A stretch of 21,594 bases of DNA from Pelomyxa schiedti (lineage: Eukaryota > Evosea > Pelobiontida > Pelomyxidae): positions 6,984 to 28,577 of the forward strand of contig JAHLWZ010001021.1 in NCBI GenBank assembly GCA_020536535.1, in the 5' to 3' direction. The notes below the pieces were generated by a model that had not been told where the DNA came from, did no database searches, and saw nothing but the letters and a program-made list of their open reading frames with translations. Positions within the stretch are counted from its first letter, which is position 1, and each line of letters starts with the position of its first letter. A program made the position numbers and the translations under genes. This document shows, piece by piece, positions 1 to 10,543 of this stretch.

Positions 1-285
1 CAGTCCCAAGTGAATTCAATATCTGGGCCGGCATGAGGCTAGCCACTGATACAGACAGCGGACTGGCCAGACTAAATGAAAGCATACTTGTAACCAGACC
101 AAGAGCCCCTGCCAATTGGCCACCAACACTGTGTGTTCTATTCTTATTATTTTCCTCACTTTTTTTTTCTTCTTACAACAACCAGATATCACTACATCGT
201 GGGAGCCGGGGGACTGGAAACAAATTCACCATACCTTAATAACTACACCTGTACAATGCAATGGACAACATGTACTGTAATCTGA
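1..285 (+). CDS. 3' end of a secreted-family gene (partial)
   Basis: This is the C-terminal part of a gene that enters from the left edge. I read two exons: about 3-130, open from the window edge, and 186-285, joined by a 55-nt intron with a GTGTGT donor and an AACCAG acceptor. The splice is phase 2 and leads to a TGA stop at 283-285. The end of the protein (PPTLYHYIVGAGG, then Y-x5-C-x3-W-x2-C and three residues) aligns with the ends of the secreted proteins at 3765-5606, 7628-8808 and 10544-11669, for example PNVLYHSLYAGG and a final W-x-x-C. I therefore assign it to that family. The family role is unknown. The signal peptide and N-terminal half lie outside the window. A similarity to papain-type proteases in GGLETN was considered and rejected. 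Confidence 0.6.
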
Positions 286-296
286 ACCACACCAAC

Positions 297-318
297 AAAA
301 AAAAAACTGAAACAAAAA
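297..318 (-). terminator. Pol III terminator of tRNA-Glu
   Basis: On the minus strand a T5 run (314-318) begins two bases after the tRNA 3' end, and a T10 run (297-306) follows. Runs of T are the standard stop signal for RNA polymerase III. Confidence 0.75.
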
Positions 319-320
319 CA

Positions 321-392
321 TTCCGATGCCGGGAATCGAACCCGGGGCCACTGAGTGAAAGTCAGAGATGTTGCCAACTACACCACATCGGA
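321..392 (-). tRNA. tRNA-Glu (anticodon TTC)
   Basis: The minus strand gives a 72-nt cloverleaf. The acceptor stem is TCCGATG pairing with CATCGGA, with an A discriminator at 321. The D arm holds the A box (TGGTGTAGTTGG) and the T arm holds the B box (GGTTCGATTCC). The anticodon loop is CTTTCAC, so the anticodon is TTC and the tRNA reads GAA/GAG. There is no intron, and CCA is not encoded, as expected in a eukaryote. The anticodon stem has one T-T mismatch at its outer pair. It stands alone between two protein genes. Confidence 0.96.
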
Positions 393-481
393 TTTTGCAA
401 GACACAAGGCAAAAATAATAAATAAAAAAAAAGCGCTCTTGTTAATTAATTAACTGCTGTTCCTCACTGAGGTTTCTCTTT

Positions 482-3400
482 TCACTCACTGCTTTCAGCA
501 CCTGACTGGTCTTCAATTTCCGAGGGAAACCCATCAGGAAGCTGCATGCTGATAGACGGCACCCTTGTGGGAAGCTCTGCAAAGTACGCTTCGAGATGGT
601 CATCTTCGTCATCTGCCTCAGCAGTTGCAGTAGTTGCCTCAGTGGCACCAACTTTGGAAGCCGCTGAAAAAGCTGGGCCACAGCCGCGGCTGGCGAGGAA
701 GCTGACCATTTCAGGTGCAAGCGTCTTGGGATCAATGGGAAGCACCCCTACGTACTGCTGGAATTTCGAAGGTCCGCTGGCGTCTGTTAATTGGGTAAGT
801 GGAGCTTGTTTTGGGAGTGGGTATGTGTATACCGGCAACCGCGGTGACAAACGTGATATTGTTGTTCTTGACAGCTTCAAGCACTGCGGGCACGACATAT
901 CCGAACATAATGGGGCCAGGTACCTTTGGGAATAACACCTTGGATAGTTCTTCACTCTGTGCCACCTTGAGAAGCGTTTCTCCACAAAGGTGCCCACAGC
1001 AGTTGAACGGGTCGATGTTGGGAATTTGAACGAGCAGCTGGGAGAGTGTCCAGTTTCCCTTCCTGCGCATATCTCTCTTCATTGCCAGAGCCAGTGCGGT
1101 TTGTTCTTCTTTTTTCTCCCAACACATACGCTGTAGAAGAGTGAGGTTGTTGGAAACCAAAATCGCAGGTGGAACTTACAAATGAATTCAGGCAGTTCGC
1201 CACAGAATAATGCAAGTTTGGAATCGAAGCAGCAGCCTTTAAAACTTCGATAGTGACAGACCTGTTCTTGCACAGCAGAGCACTGTAAATTGGGTTGGCC
1301 CACACTTGGCCCGGAAGCCAGATGGATTTCTGGTGGGCAAGTACTTTCACCAACTCTAAATTGTGGTGTTTAATTGCATTGTGCAGGTCTGATGCCTTAT
1401 TTAAGAAGGTAAATATAAGGGAGGTAAGGTAAAGGAAGTATATACCAGTGGTTGGTATCCGGCGTCAAGTAGAATTTTGCAGAATTCAACCTGTTTGGTA
1501 CTTTTCCTGACACACCGCAATGGGGTGTTGATGCAGCGTTCATATCCTCCGGAATCCCTGAGGATATTTGGGGTAACCCCTGCAGCAAGCAACATCCTTG
1601 TGAGCTCGAGGTCTTCCAAGTCAAGTGCGAAATAGAGAGGATGCAAGGGTTTTCTGTGGCCGTAAAGGAAGCCTCCAATGGTGCCGGCCCCAGAAGACAC
1701 TGCTGACACGAACCACTTTCTGAACATCTCAGACATAAACGCCGGGGGGCGGTCATATTCCATCTTTGAGACACACGTCTTCATGAGTTTTCTCACCTCA
1801 GCCCTGTCAGTAGGGAGTATTCCAGCTTCCAACAAAATTACGTTGGCAGTTTCTGGATCTGGTGCTTGAAAGAACAGATCGAACCAATCAATCTTTCCTC
1901 TCTCATCCGCAGTCAGGAAGTTCAGCACAGCCTTGAAGAAGGCCTGATCGTGACTGGCTGCAGCAGTACTTACAGCAGTGCCAGGATCTCCTTCTCGCTC
2001 AAATCCATGCTTGGAAATGTGCGCATTGACAACTTCAAACTAGCAAAGTAAGAATCCCAGTGTGACAAAATCTACTCACCGCTTTCAGGCTGCTACAAGC
2101 ACCAAGAAAACTCCAGTTTGCTTTGACAGGAAACATCTCAGCCAAGTACTGGAAGAGATCCACTTGATTTATGAACCTACACAGAATTCCTGGGGCAATT
2201 GCCTCAGCAGTGGATTTCTCAGGGAGCCTTCCTTCACCCGCAAGATCGAAAATAGCTTTTTCGATATACTTCACACCCTTGGAGAGGTAAAACTCACTGG
2301 GCACCGTTCCATCATAGGCCAGGAGCCAATGCAATGGGACTCTTTTGTTTAAGTTAAGCACAAAGATGAGACTTGATTTCACATACTTATCAAGGTTTTC
2401 AATTTCAAGAGCTTTGGATATTACCTCTGGGGATCCCCACTTAGCGACACAAGAGTATACTGACTTCCCGTTACGTTCCTTGATTCCTCCATGTGACTGG
2501 GCATAATTCAGAATCGTGAGTATCAATCCTCGATCTTGGGATGGGCAGCCAACAATGGTGTCCCAGAAGCCAATTTGCACCTCATCCAAAATAGCATTGG
2601 AGAGGGCCGTCCACTGGTCGCTCCCGTAAGATATTTTATTGTCCTTCTTAATCTGGTCGAGAATACTGAAAGCAAGACTCTCAGTAGAAGGTAAACGAAT
2701 CTTTTTGCGAGGGTCCTGGGGGTCAGCAAGGTCACTTTCTGCCTTCGGGCTGACCTGCACTCCCATCGAGATTGCGCTGTCAATTAGCCTCGCATTCTTC
2801 GCCAACCAGTGCATTGGCACTCTATTTTGTAAAATTAGTTAATGAATTTTCGTAAATTTTTAATTTAATTTCTTAGTTCTCCGTAAATTCCTTCGGGGGT
2901 TTTGCATATCAAAAACAAACAAAGAAACAAACGTACTTTGTGTGGCCAGCCATGTTCAGTATCTTCTTCAATAGTACTTCATCAGGGCACTTTTCCATAC
3001 ACTGATAAAGCGTGTGTTCGTAGCCAGGGATTCCACCTTTCTTGGCCGACCCGCTCTCCAGCAGCCCTCCCACAATTTGCATCGTCACCTTGGCCTCGCC
3101 GTCGCCGTTTGCCTCGCCCGGGGGCCTCGCCTTCCGCGCCTGCTCCTCCGCGTTCAGGAAGCACCACACGCAGTCCCACGTGACCATGGACTCCAGCCTG
3201 CCGGCGGCCCGCGCCGCGGCCTCGGGCGTGACCCCGGGCGGCCGCTCGGCCCCGCCTCCGAGGGACGGCGCGTTCGTGGCGATCCACGCGACGTCCGAGT
3301 TGTCGAGGTAGCAGCCCCCGGCGATTACGCGCCGGGCAACCGCCGTCGTGTCCTTGTCTCCGCAATCGACTGTGAAGGAAGGAGCGATTAGGTTGTTTGT

Positions 3401-3518
3401 TTGTTTGCGGTTTTTTGTGGAACTTAACACACTTTACAGAACAACAAAAACAAGCTAGGAAAACAAAAGAACTACCTTGTTGGGTCCTTCCCCTGGAACT
3501 GAAAGCAGAGAATGACAT
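482..3518 (-). CDS. Ankyrin-repeat-like protein, 875 aa, seven exons
   Basis: Exons in transcription order are 3518-3476, 3369-2937, 2821-2080, 2039-1446, 1395-1180, 1130-833 and 783-482. All introns are GT-AG (40-115 nt) and the exon sum is exactly 876 codons. Divergent ankyrin-type units occur along the protein: VPMHWLAKNARLIDSAISMG near residue 160, VPLHWLLAYDG, RKPLHPLYFALDLEDLELTR with LLAAGVTPN, and a DLHNAIKHHNLELVKVL unit. These are helix-loop-helix repeats used for protein binding. No catalytic domain is visible. The GC-rich second exon encodes a Gly/Ala/Pro-rich segment and the C-terminus is acidic and Ser-rich. An in-frame ATG at 3578 would add 20 residues; I prefer 3518 because the extra stretch is Asn/Lys-rich and AT-rich like non-coding DNA. 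The repeats are weak, so ankyrin-like is the safe name. Confidence 0.78.
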
Positions 3519-3764
3519 GCTGGGTTGTGGGATTGGGTTGCCTGGGTTTTTTTCGTTTGCTTGCTTGTTTTCCAGCAAGCGGCTTTTTGAAAGTCAAAAA
3601 ATGGGAAGAATCCTGGAACCAGGTTGGATCTTATCACTTTTTTTGGCTAAAAAATCCCGAATGCATTGTGACCTTCGCGAAAATCACGTTTCAGCGTGTT
3701 TCACTTCCTTCCTGTCCGTCCAATCGTCATCATTCTCTATCTTTATTTTTCACAAAATCACATC

Positions 3765-5606
3765 TTAGGAACATTGACCCCAGTTGTATTGGATGCCGTA
3801 AGATAAGGAGCCAATTGTGTGGCTTGTAACTTGGTGGATCAATTGGGCTGGAAGCTTGCTTGTGACAATTGGGTAACTCATATACCTGCATTAGATATAT
3901 ATGAGGAAAGAAATTACAACAAAGGAGGGGTACTTGGAAACTGGTGATGGAACCTGCCCTGACCAGTCCTGTGGTGGTGAGTCCCATGTGGGTTCCCTTG
4001 TTTGCCATTGGGTGTCACATGCAGTGGATTCGCACACTTGTTGGCTCAGTGCACCTCCCTCTGTCATACTCGTAACTTTGGCCACGAGGCAAAACTGTTG
4101 TTTTCTTTCATTCAGGGAAATGACAAGTGCGAGGACTTACTGTGTTTGTTCCAAAAATGGTTTCTAGTGTTGCCGGAATTATGTCTAGCTGGAACAGTGC
4201 CTGCACAATTGTGATCTTTCCATTATGCTTGAAGAGGACGGAACGACATACAGAAGAGTTTGCCTGAAGTACCCCAGAATAACTTTTGAATGTGTAATAC
4301 AGCTTGAGCTCTTCCTCTGTGGTTGTACTGACAGCACCTTGAACAGTGAGATACATTTGGTGATTTGAATTAATGATACCTTGATCCAAGTGTTTTGCAC
4401 TAGAATCGGCTTTGATTTGCGGATTTAGTTGCAGATCAGATACTTCAAATGTGTACTGGAAAACCAGTGAATAGGCACAGTAATTGGTTGAACATGATGC
4501 AGACACGTAAAAATCTTGAGACTAGAGTATGTTAGAGTTGGAATCATAAGACAAAGCATACTGTATCTGTAGGAATTTCCAGGTACCGTTTTATAGAAGC
4601 AGGATTGACATAGTTAGTGTAATTGTATGTAGTGGCGTTGGCCGGTTGTGGATATGGTGCCGAATTACTGTTTGAAGAAGGTCCCCTGAGCGTTTGTTAG
4701 AAGTAGTCTGTAGACTACTCAAGTACTAACTTGGAAATCCACAGCATTGTTTGCGGTGATGTATTTTGGTCAATGAATATCCTTAAAGTACCGCTTCTGA
4801 GAGGGGTGAGAGTCAAAGGTATCCTCACAACTTGTACAACTACAAGAACAAGGAAAGCGCACAACCAGAGTTAGAATTCAACAAATCAAATTGTTTTCAA
4901 ATTACAAGCAAGCTGCATGGGAGGGAAAAAAAACAAAACATGCATGTCATACATACAAAAAAACATGATTTTTATGTATTGTATCATACATACATACCAG
5001 AGACACCGAGCTGCAACTGAGCCGTGTTCCACAACTGAGAACCAACCGCGGTCAATGTGACCACAGGGGGCTCGTAGCACGTCCCCTGATCGACACACTG
5101 TTCCTGGCCCCCTTGCTCAACAGCACACCACTCGCACCCATAATAGTCCCCACATCCCTACAATGGTGTGTTGAGCCGCTGGTTTTAATAGTAGACACAG
5201 AACGATTCGTTTTGCCAGCGGAAACGAAACGAAAAAAAAAAAAGGAAAGGGAAAGACACACGACTGAGGAGAGCTCAGAGCACAGAGGGCAGGGGTCTGA
5301 GGACGTGATGCAGACGGCGGCGCTCGTGCACCACGAGCACGACGACGCGAGGGGGCACAGGGCCGCGTCGTGGATCGCGTTGCAGTCGTCGGCTCTCGGG
5401 GCTCTGGGCCCTGGATCCGCCGCAGCTGGGGGCCCGCGTTGGAGGTGAGTTATGGGTTGCGGTTGGGACGGCGGCCGCCGGGCAGCAGGGGCGGCGCCAA
5501 AAGGCGTAGAGGACACCGGGAGAACGACTAGGAGGAGGGTGAGGATTATGGGCACCGTGGTGCTGGTGGCAGGTGCCGGGCGCGGCTGTGGTTGCATTAT
5601 GGGCAT
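3765..5606 (-). CDS. Secreted family protein with Cys-rich PSI-like N-terminus, 466 aa
   Basis: Exons are 5606-5262, 5157-4998, 4839-4731, 4685-4562, 4521-4141, 4094-3934 and 3885-3765, summing to 467 codons with stop. A hydrophobic signal sequence (VPIILTLLLVVLPV) is followed by a Pro/Ala-rich stretch and two Cys-rich units, one around CPLASSCSWCTSAAVC and one around GCGDYYGCEWC. Their C-x5-C-x2-C spacing resembles PSI/plexin repeats of extracellular proteins. The remainder matches the family at 7628-8808 and 10544-11669: a beta-rich domain with FYVSASCSTNYCAYSLVFQY, then a second half ending LPAQLIHQVTS and YNWGQCS. No transmembrane segment is seen after the signal, so the product is probably exported. 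ATG 5597 is an alternative start. Biological role unknown. The Cys-rich front makes it the longest member here. Confidence 0.8.
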
Positions 5607-5751
5607 ACACACTTGGTTTGCTCGGTTGTAAGGTTTGTTTCGTTTGTTTGTTTGGTTTTTTTTGGTTTTGTTATTTATTTTTGTGAAATAAACCAAGTTT
5701 TCGTACACTTCTGTAAAATTGCTTGTATTATTTTGTCTCATTATTCTTTTT

Positions 5752-7317
5752 CTAGTTTACTATCTTGTAGGCACTTGACTTCTTCCAGTAGAGGCAAAGG
5801 AGAATTCCAATGATGACATAAGATAGCACTGGAACGGTGATCCCAACTACCAGAACAACTGTCCAGTATTCCTGGTGAAGTGCGTGCACATAGACAAAGT
5901 ACGATGAATACGCTGCTGTGGAGGACTGTAGCTGACTGATGACCCAGTAGTCCCCCTTTTTTATGTTATTTTTCTCACTAATAGTCCACGTTGTTGTACG
6001 TTAGGCAGTGATGGCGTGCAACCCCCAGAGCAATTAAATACGGCACTAGAAGTATCATAAACCTTCAATGTGAAGGTTGCATCCAGTAACCCTTGCAAGC
6101 TTTTGTCAAGGGCTTGCCAACAGAAATAGTAATTTCCAGATTCTTGCATCTTTTGGTCACTTCAAAACAAATACAGATAAAAAAAAATACCTCCGCAGTG
6201 AAGGAAATGTCATCAGTTGAGAGAAAAAATGAAACGGAATCCAAGGACTGACAGGAAGCTCCGCTCATCAAGTCGTTGTATTTCCTGGCAATGAAGAACT
6301 AAGATACGGGGAAGGACTTCAAAGAACCTTACTCTTCCCCATAAAGAAGGCAGAAATCTCCGGCTGAAGTTCCCCATGTGGCAACAGATGCCGTTGTCCC
6401 CGCCACTAATGTATAACCTTGGCACTGGGACTCACCTGCTGATACACTAACAGGTTCACTTACAGTGAGGGTTTCCTTTCTCATGTAAGAATAGTATGAG
6501 AGTATTGGAGACTTGCAGTTAAATTCGACGGTATGGGCGCTCTGTCAAGTACTACAAATTGGGTTTCTGCATTGGAAGCACGTACCTCCAGATCAGTAAC
6601 TGATCTCTCAGTAAACTCTGTTCTATCCTTTTATTTGTATTAGTCTAATAATTCCTAAGGAGTTTGTACCTGGCCACCCGGAAGTAAGGTTCTGTATGCA
6701 ACTGAGTCATAAGGAGCTTCTGCCACACCAACGGTGAAGAAAATGAGAGCAAGTGAGGATATCAACAAAGTGGCACTAAAAGCATAGCATCGAGCCTTAT
6801 ACCACTTAATATCCGCCTTTCTACGACCCACACCAAAAGAAATGCATGACCCCAGTAACCCAGCAGCCGCAAATAGTCCAGTCAGAACCTCTACAACAAC
6901 CGGCCAACTGAATGATATTAGAGGGGGAGAAAAGGAACCCCCTGAGCCAAAGTACTACCTTGACACTTCCGGCTCATCCTCTGAGCACGATTGGCATCCA
7001 GCAGGTATACAAGCATCCGCTATCATGTCTTGTATATCATCGTCATCACTGCACCCCGCCTCATCCATGCACGACGCGAGTGGGTCCACACACCCGCACA
7101 CTCTATCTCTGGACGCGGCTGACTCCAAACAATATGCAGATGTTGTCTGGCAGTTACTGGCGTCGTTTATGTTGCACTGGCTTTGTGCGGTTGTAATTAT
7201 GGCTAGTGATAACAGGTGAAAGGAGGCCAACACCAGAAATATGAAGTTCGGTTGGTGGTTCCTTTTTGATGTGCAGAATGCTGCCAGACTGTTGTTACAA
7301 CTCAAAAAACACCTCAT
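5752..7317 (-). CDS. Multi-pass membrane protein with extracellular domain, about 419 aa
   Basis: Exons are 7317-6959, 6907-6670, 6615-6586, 6541-6333, 6284-6191, 6149-6000 and 5931-5752. The third is only 30 nt (FTERSVTDLE). The protein starts with a signal-like segment (FIFLVLASFHLLSLAIITTA), then a Cys-rich acidic stretch of about 70 residues. Two membrane segments follow, separated by a basic loop (GRRKADIKWYKARCY). A long region then carries sporadic Cys and two G-[ND]-Y-[YW]-like strands, and a last membrane segment (VVLVVGITVPVLSYVIIGI) precedes a short basic tail and TAG stop. I recognise no family. The splice into the last exon is the least certain: 5999-5932 keeps the frame, but the segment read as intron also holds a plausible coding stretch in another frame. 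The exact junction needs cDNA. Confidence 0.68.
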
Positions 7318-7627
7318 TTTTGCCTTTTGGTACGTTGGTGTGTGTTATTTACTTTTTTTTTTTTTTTTATGGGATTATACTGTAGTATGTTATTAACTAA
7401 AATGCTGGTTTTTTTGAATTTGTAATGGAGCCAGCTATTTTTTAACAACGAAAAAAAGAAATAGATCGCGCACCCAAGTTGGGTGCAATAAGAAAGAAAT
7501 TGTTCCGAACAATTTTGAGAGAGTTGAGAGTTCTATTCCATCACCCTCATAACATCTTGCACCGAGAAGAATACAAAAGATACCACTTTGTAAAAAAAAC
7601 AGGTGATAATTATTTTTCTCATTATTC
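7318..7627. promoter_or_regulatory. Intergenic region with 5' region of the membrane-protein gene
   Basis: This stretch separates the stop of the secreted gene on the right from the start of the membrane-protein gene, both on the minus strand. It is AT-rich, has a T18-type run near 7351-7370, and holds an exact 17-nt palindrome at 7470-7486. I see no gene in it. It should contain the 3' UTR of one gene and the promoter of the next. Confidence 0.4.
7470..7486. repeat. Perfect palindrome, candidate operator or hairpin
   Basis: GCACCCAA-G-TTGGGTGC is an exact 8-bp inverted repeat with a one-base centre. It lies 153 bp upstream of the ATG at 7317 and just beyond the stop at 7628. It may bind a dimeric factor upstream of the membrane-protein gene, or lie in the 3' UTR of the gene to its right. 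The function is inferred only. Confidence 0.4.
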
Positions 7628-8808
7628 TTATGCGTTACAGCGAACCCACATGTAGGTCATGTAGTAGTTTGAAGAAGCTGTGCCACCCCAAAACTGCACG
7701 CTGCTGTAGAGTACCTTTGGTGCATCCTGTTTGCTCCATTAGAATAGGCTATTCGATGAGTGGAAAACGTACAGCAGGAAGAACAGGCTTTGATAGAAGC
7801 ACAGAGTACGCCAGCTTAGAGACTCCTGACAAATCACCTGAGGGATTATCATAGTTCACAGGTCTTTGGTTCCAGTGAGGAACTGTTGAAGACTGCGTGG
7901 AACTCTCAGATACCTTTTATCCAGAATTAGGGAATTGAACTGCATAAGGACAAGATACATATTGGTTGTACAGGTCTGTAAGAGCTGTGGCAGTAATTTG
8001 TATCTGTAGGCACATTGTCTGACCATCTCCCCAGAGAGCCGACAACAAGCTGGGACAAGTTTCCAGCTTATACTCAGGACCCTAGGGAATACTGAGGAGA
8101 TCGTCGTAAGGAGGTACTGAATACATATTTGCTATAGGAGGCGGAGGAGTAAGTTTGTTCCCAACCCGCATAGAGTTGAAGTGAGGTTTGTTTAATATCT
8201 CCTTTTGGCAACAGCAAGGCTGGGCCTTTTCCAACTTGGTAGGATCCTGGGTATGAATTACTTTCTAGAATTTTGATTTGTTACTTACGGGTTTGTTTGC
8301 TGGAAGCAGAACCCGTTGTGGCCCTCAGTGCGAAGTCACAGTAATCAGTTCCATTGCACATGATCGTGATATAGATGTCTGAGGCCGTAGCCGAAGGTAC
8401 AGTGATGGACTCAAAGCACTCATAATCCTTGCAATTGACGTAGTCATAGTGTAATGGATCAGGGTTCGGCGCGAACTTGGACTCGTTTTTCATTCCCAGA
8501 CCCACGTACATTACAGTGCCAGAGTCTTCAAAGTAGGACCTCGTCAACAGGCTCAATACAACATCTTGAACAAATGTAAGCCAAAGCAAGCAATATACAC
8601 CCCCCAAAGGGAATTCGTTCAACTTACCTCCGTTTGGATAGCCACATTGCGATAGGGGCAGGAAAGTGGTGGCAACCTCCACTTCACTCATCTGAATAGT
8701 AATATAATTCGATGAAAATATGTCATCGACCGTCACTATGGCCGCGGCTGTGATGTGGGCTAGGGCCAGAACAACAAACAGGTACTTCAGCACGCCCCCC
8801 CTTTCCAT
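7628..8808 (-). CDS. Secreted family protein, 312 aa, six exons
   Basis: Exons are 8808-8628, 8564-8289, 8264-8125, 8081-7959, 7892-7773 and 7726-7628, summing to 313 codons with stop. The N-terminus is a signal peptide (KYLFVVLALAHITAAA). The first half looks like a PPC-type beta-sandwich: SQCGYPNGD, a YDYVNCKD turn, SITVPSATASDIYITIMC, and CNGTDYCDFALRA, where paired Cys follow a strand. The second half has LLSALWGDGQTMCLQIQI, NYDNPSGDLSG and the C-terminal block PKVLYSSVQFWGG ending YMWVRCNA. Several N-x-S/T sites suit an exported protein. It diverges from the family gene at 9011-10248 across a 202-bp shared upstream region. No enzyme motif is visible. PPC-like is a fold impression, not a profile hit. 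Confidence 0.83.
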
Positions 8809-9010
8809 TGTGTTGTTTACTCGTAGTTGATGAAGTGATTTACTTAAACTAATAATTTTTGTTTTCGCCTTAAAAGTGCCAGCTCTTTTGAAAAAAAAGT
8901 TACTGGCTTAAAAATTGCTGGCCTTTTTAATGCCGAAGTTGTTTTGATAATCAATTTCACAACAAAATAACTCGCTGATTTCACACAGCAACGTATTGTT
9001 GCACCATAAT
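8809..9010. promoter_or_regulatory. Shared divergent upstream region of two secreted-family genes
   Basis: These 202 bp lie between two head-to-head start codons (8808 minus, 9011 plus). The sequence is AT-rich, with TTAAAAATT-like stretches and a GCCAG/CTGGC inverted pair near 8880-8922. Two paralogues reading outward from one short region could be co-regulated. No defined promoter motif can be proven from sequence alone. Confidence 0.4.
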
Positions 9011-10248
9011 ATGAGGCGCCTTACTGTACTTATTACTTTCACGGTGCTTGCCAGTTGTGCAGAGCTGCTGCTGCCGTTTATGCAGACCGGCGACCTGGCC
9101 ATTACACAAGGATATATGCACGAGCTGAGAATCAGCACCGGTTGCAGTCAACTGCCATTATTAGGGTACAGCAACTTCCTGGTGAAACTTTCTCAAGCCG
9201 TTTCTCCTTGGGCTGTAGCTTACTTCTCTGTGTATGTCTTTTTAATTGACTGTGGTACTGTCTAATAATTTTCTCAGGGGGCCTGAGACAAGCTCCGCTT
9301 ATGCGCCTTATCCTGACCAAACGCACTATCTAGTGACCACATACAATAGTGGGAGTCAGCCGAAGCCATCTGTCATTGTGCCCAATGCACAAGTGAGTCC
9401 TCCCGACAAAGTAACCTAAATGGATTCCTTACCAATATTAGGATGATGACATATATATGTCCGTTTTCTGTACCACTCCGACATGCCACTACACCGTGCT
9501 AGCAATGCCTGACAACAGTGTTGTGGAGGTAGAGACAATTCCGGTGCAAGAAATTCCACAAGGTTTCAGCCTGAAATACTTTTTATGAGTAACATTCAAC
9601 ACAGGCGTACAGTATACTATACAAGAAGAGTACTTCAGTGATTTCCTGATGCCTGTATCCGGGTCAGGGACAACACTTGAAAACTCAGACGAAACTGATC
9701 CGTCTGTTCCGGTATAATTCCAACTCCAGTCTCCCTCCCGCTCACAGCTTTCAGGCTGCATCCTACCAAGTTGTTGTCTGTACCAATGACATGCGGCACA
9801 ACTATCCCGATGTCAGCAAGGTAAAACCATACAGAAATACTATAATATAATACTTCCACGCATCTATAGAAACACCCACGTACAACTTACCAATGCGCAG
9901 TTCTGCCTGAGTTCAGTAGTCACAGCCACCAGCATTGGAATGGTGACTCAGTCCTGGGCCAATAATGACTTAGGCCAGAATGACCCAATTGCATGCTACC
10001 GCTATGAACCCAGCACATGCTGGGAAGCCCGAGACCATCCAACAGACCCCAGCATGGACCTCACAGGCGAGGTAGCTGCACAGCGGAGTGTGTATGTGAG
10101 CAAGGCTGTGGACTTGGATTCCATGCCATCGAACCTGCTCTTCAATGTATACACAGTGGCCTCATTGGACGAGAGCAAGGAGGTCTCATTCACAGCATCC
10201 TTCACTTATCTGCCTTACTTGGGCGATGGCTCCTCCTTATGTACCTGA
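9011..10248 (+). CDS. Secreted family protein, about 335 aa, one frame break
   Basis: Exons read as 9011-9231, 9278-9392, 9442-9562, 9605-9711, 9755-9820 and 9870-10248. ATG 9011 opens a signal peptide (LTVLITFTVLASCAE). The order of blocks follows the family: IYMSVFCTTPTCHYTV is the counterpart of IYITIMCNGTDYCDFAL in the gene to the left, AQFCLSSVV matches its MCLQIQI strand, DPSMDLTG matches PSGDLSG, and PSNLLFNVY matches PKVLYSS. The first five exons join in frame. The sixth needs a one-base correction at the 9820/9870 junction to enter the homologous frame. That could be a sequencing indel, an unrecognised splice site or a real lesion. The C-terminal W-x-x-C is absent; the protein ends GDGSSLCT. 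I keep it as a gene because the homology runs to the end. Confidence 0.66.
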
Positions 10249-10543
10249 ATAGAACTAATGTGTTGTGTGGGTGGAAGAAAATTAAAAAAAAAGTAAAATT
10301 TAGCCATTTTTATTCCTACTTCGTTGTTCTCACTTTAAGAGGAAACGACAACGTTAGTACGACGTCCCAGCACCAAAACCCAGAACAACAGGAAACAACA
10401 ATTTCTTTTCTTCAACAATGAAATTGAAATTCCAAAACCTGTAACTTGATACGAGACCACCAATTTTTTGGTGAAAATGGTGCTAGCCATTGCGGCCACC
10501 AAAATTCTTAAACAACAAACAAACACAGAGTGGAAGGGTGACT
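10249..10543. promoter_or_regulatory. Intergenic region between two secreted-family genes
   Basis: This region must hold the 3' UTR of the left gene and the promoter of the right one. It contains CACCAA-TTTT-TTGGTG, a perfect 6-bp hairpin, at 10458-10473, with a further CACCAAAA at 10497-10504. These could be binding sites or a hairpin; nothing else is recognisable. Confidence 0.35.

Noticed and set aside
186-285. Possible papain-type cysteine protease fragment (YIVGAGGLETN)
   Set aside because: The catalytic Cys region is absent directly upstream, and the whole C-terminus aligns better with the local secreted family, including the W-x-x-C end.
2902-3391. Plus-strand and alternative minus-strand frames over the GC-rich exon
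   Set aside because: Shadow frames produced by high G+C; the chosen minus frame splices in phase on both sides.
3519-3578. Upstream in-frame start for the ankyrin-like gene
   Set aside because: The extra 20 residues are Asn/Lys/Pro-rich in AT-rich DNA with no sign of conservation; possible but less likely.
5932-5999. Coding stretch reading WTISEKNNIKKGDYWV in the membrane-protein gene
   Set aside because: It looks coding, but no GT-AG pair links it to the preceding exon without a stop. Treating the segment as intron keeps the frame. Left open in the feature note.
9821-9834. A 14-nt intron that would restore the frame in the gene at 9011-10248
   Set aside because: It is too short for spliceosomal removal; a frame break or assembly error is more plausible.
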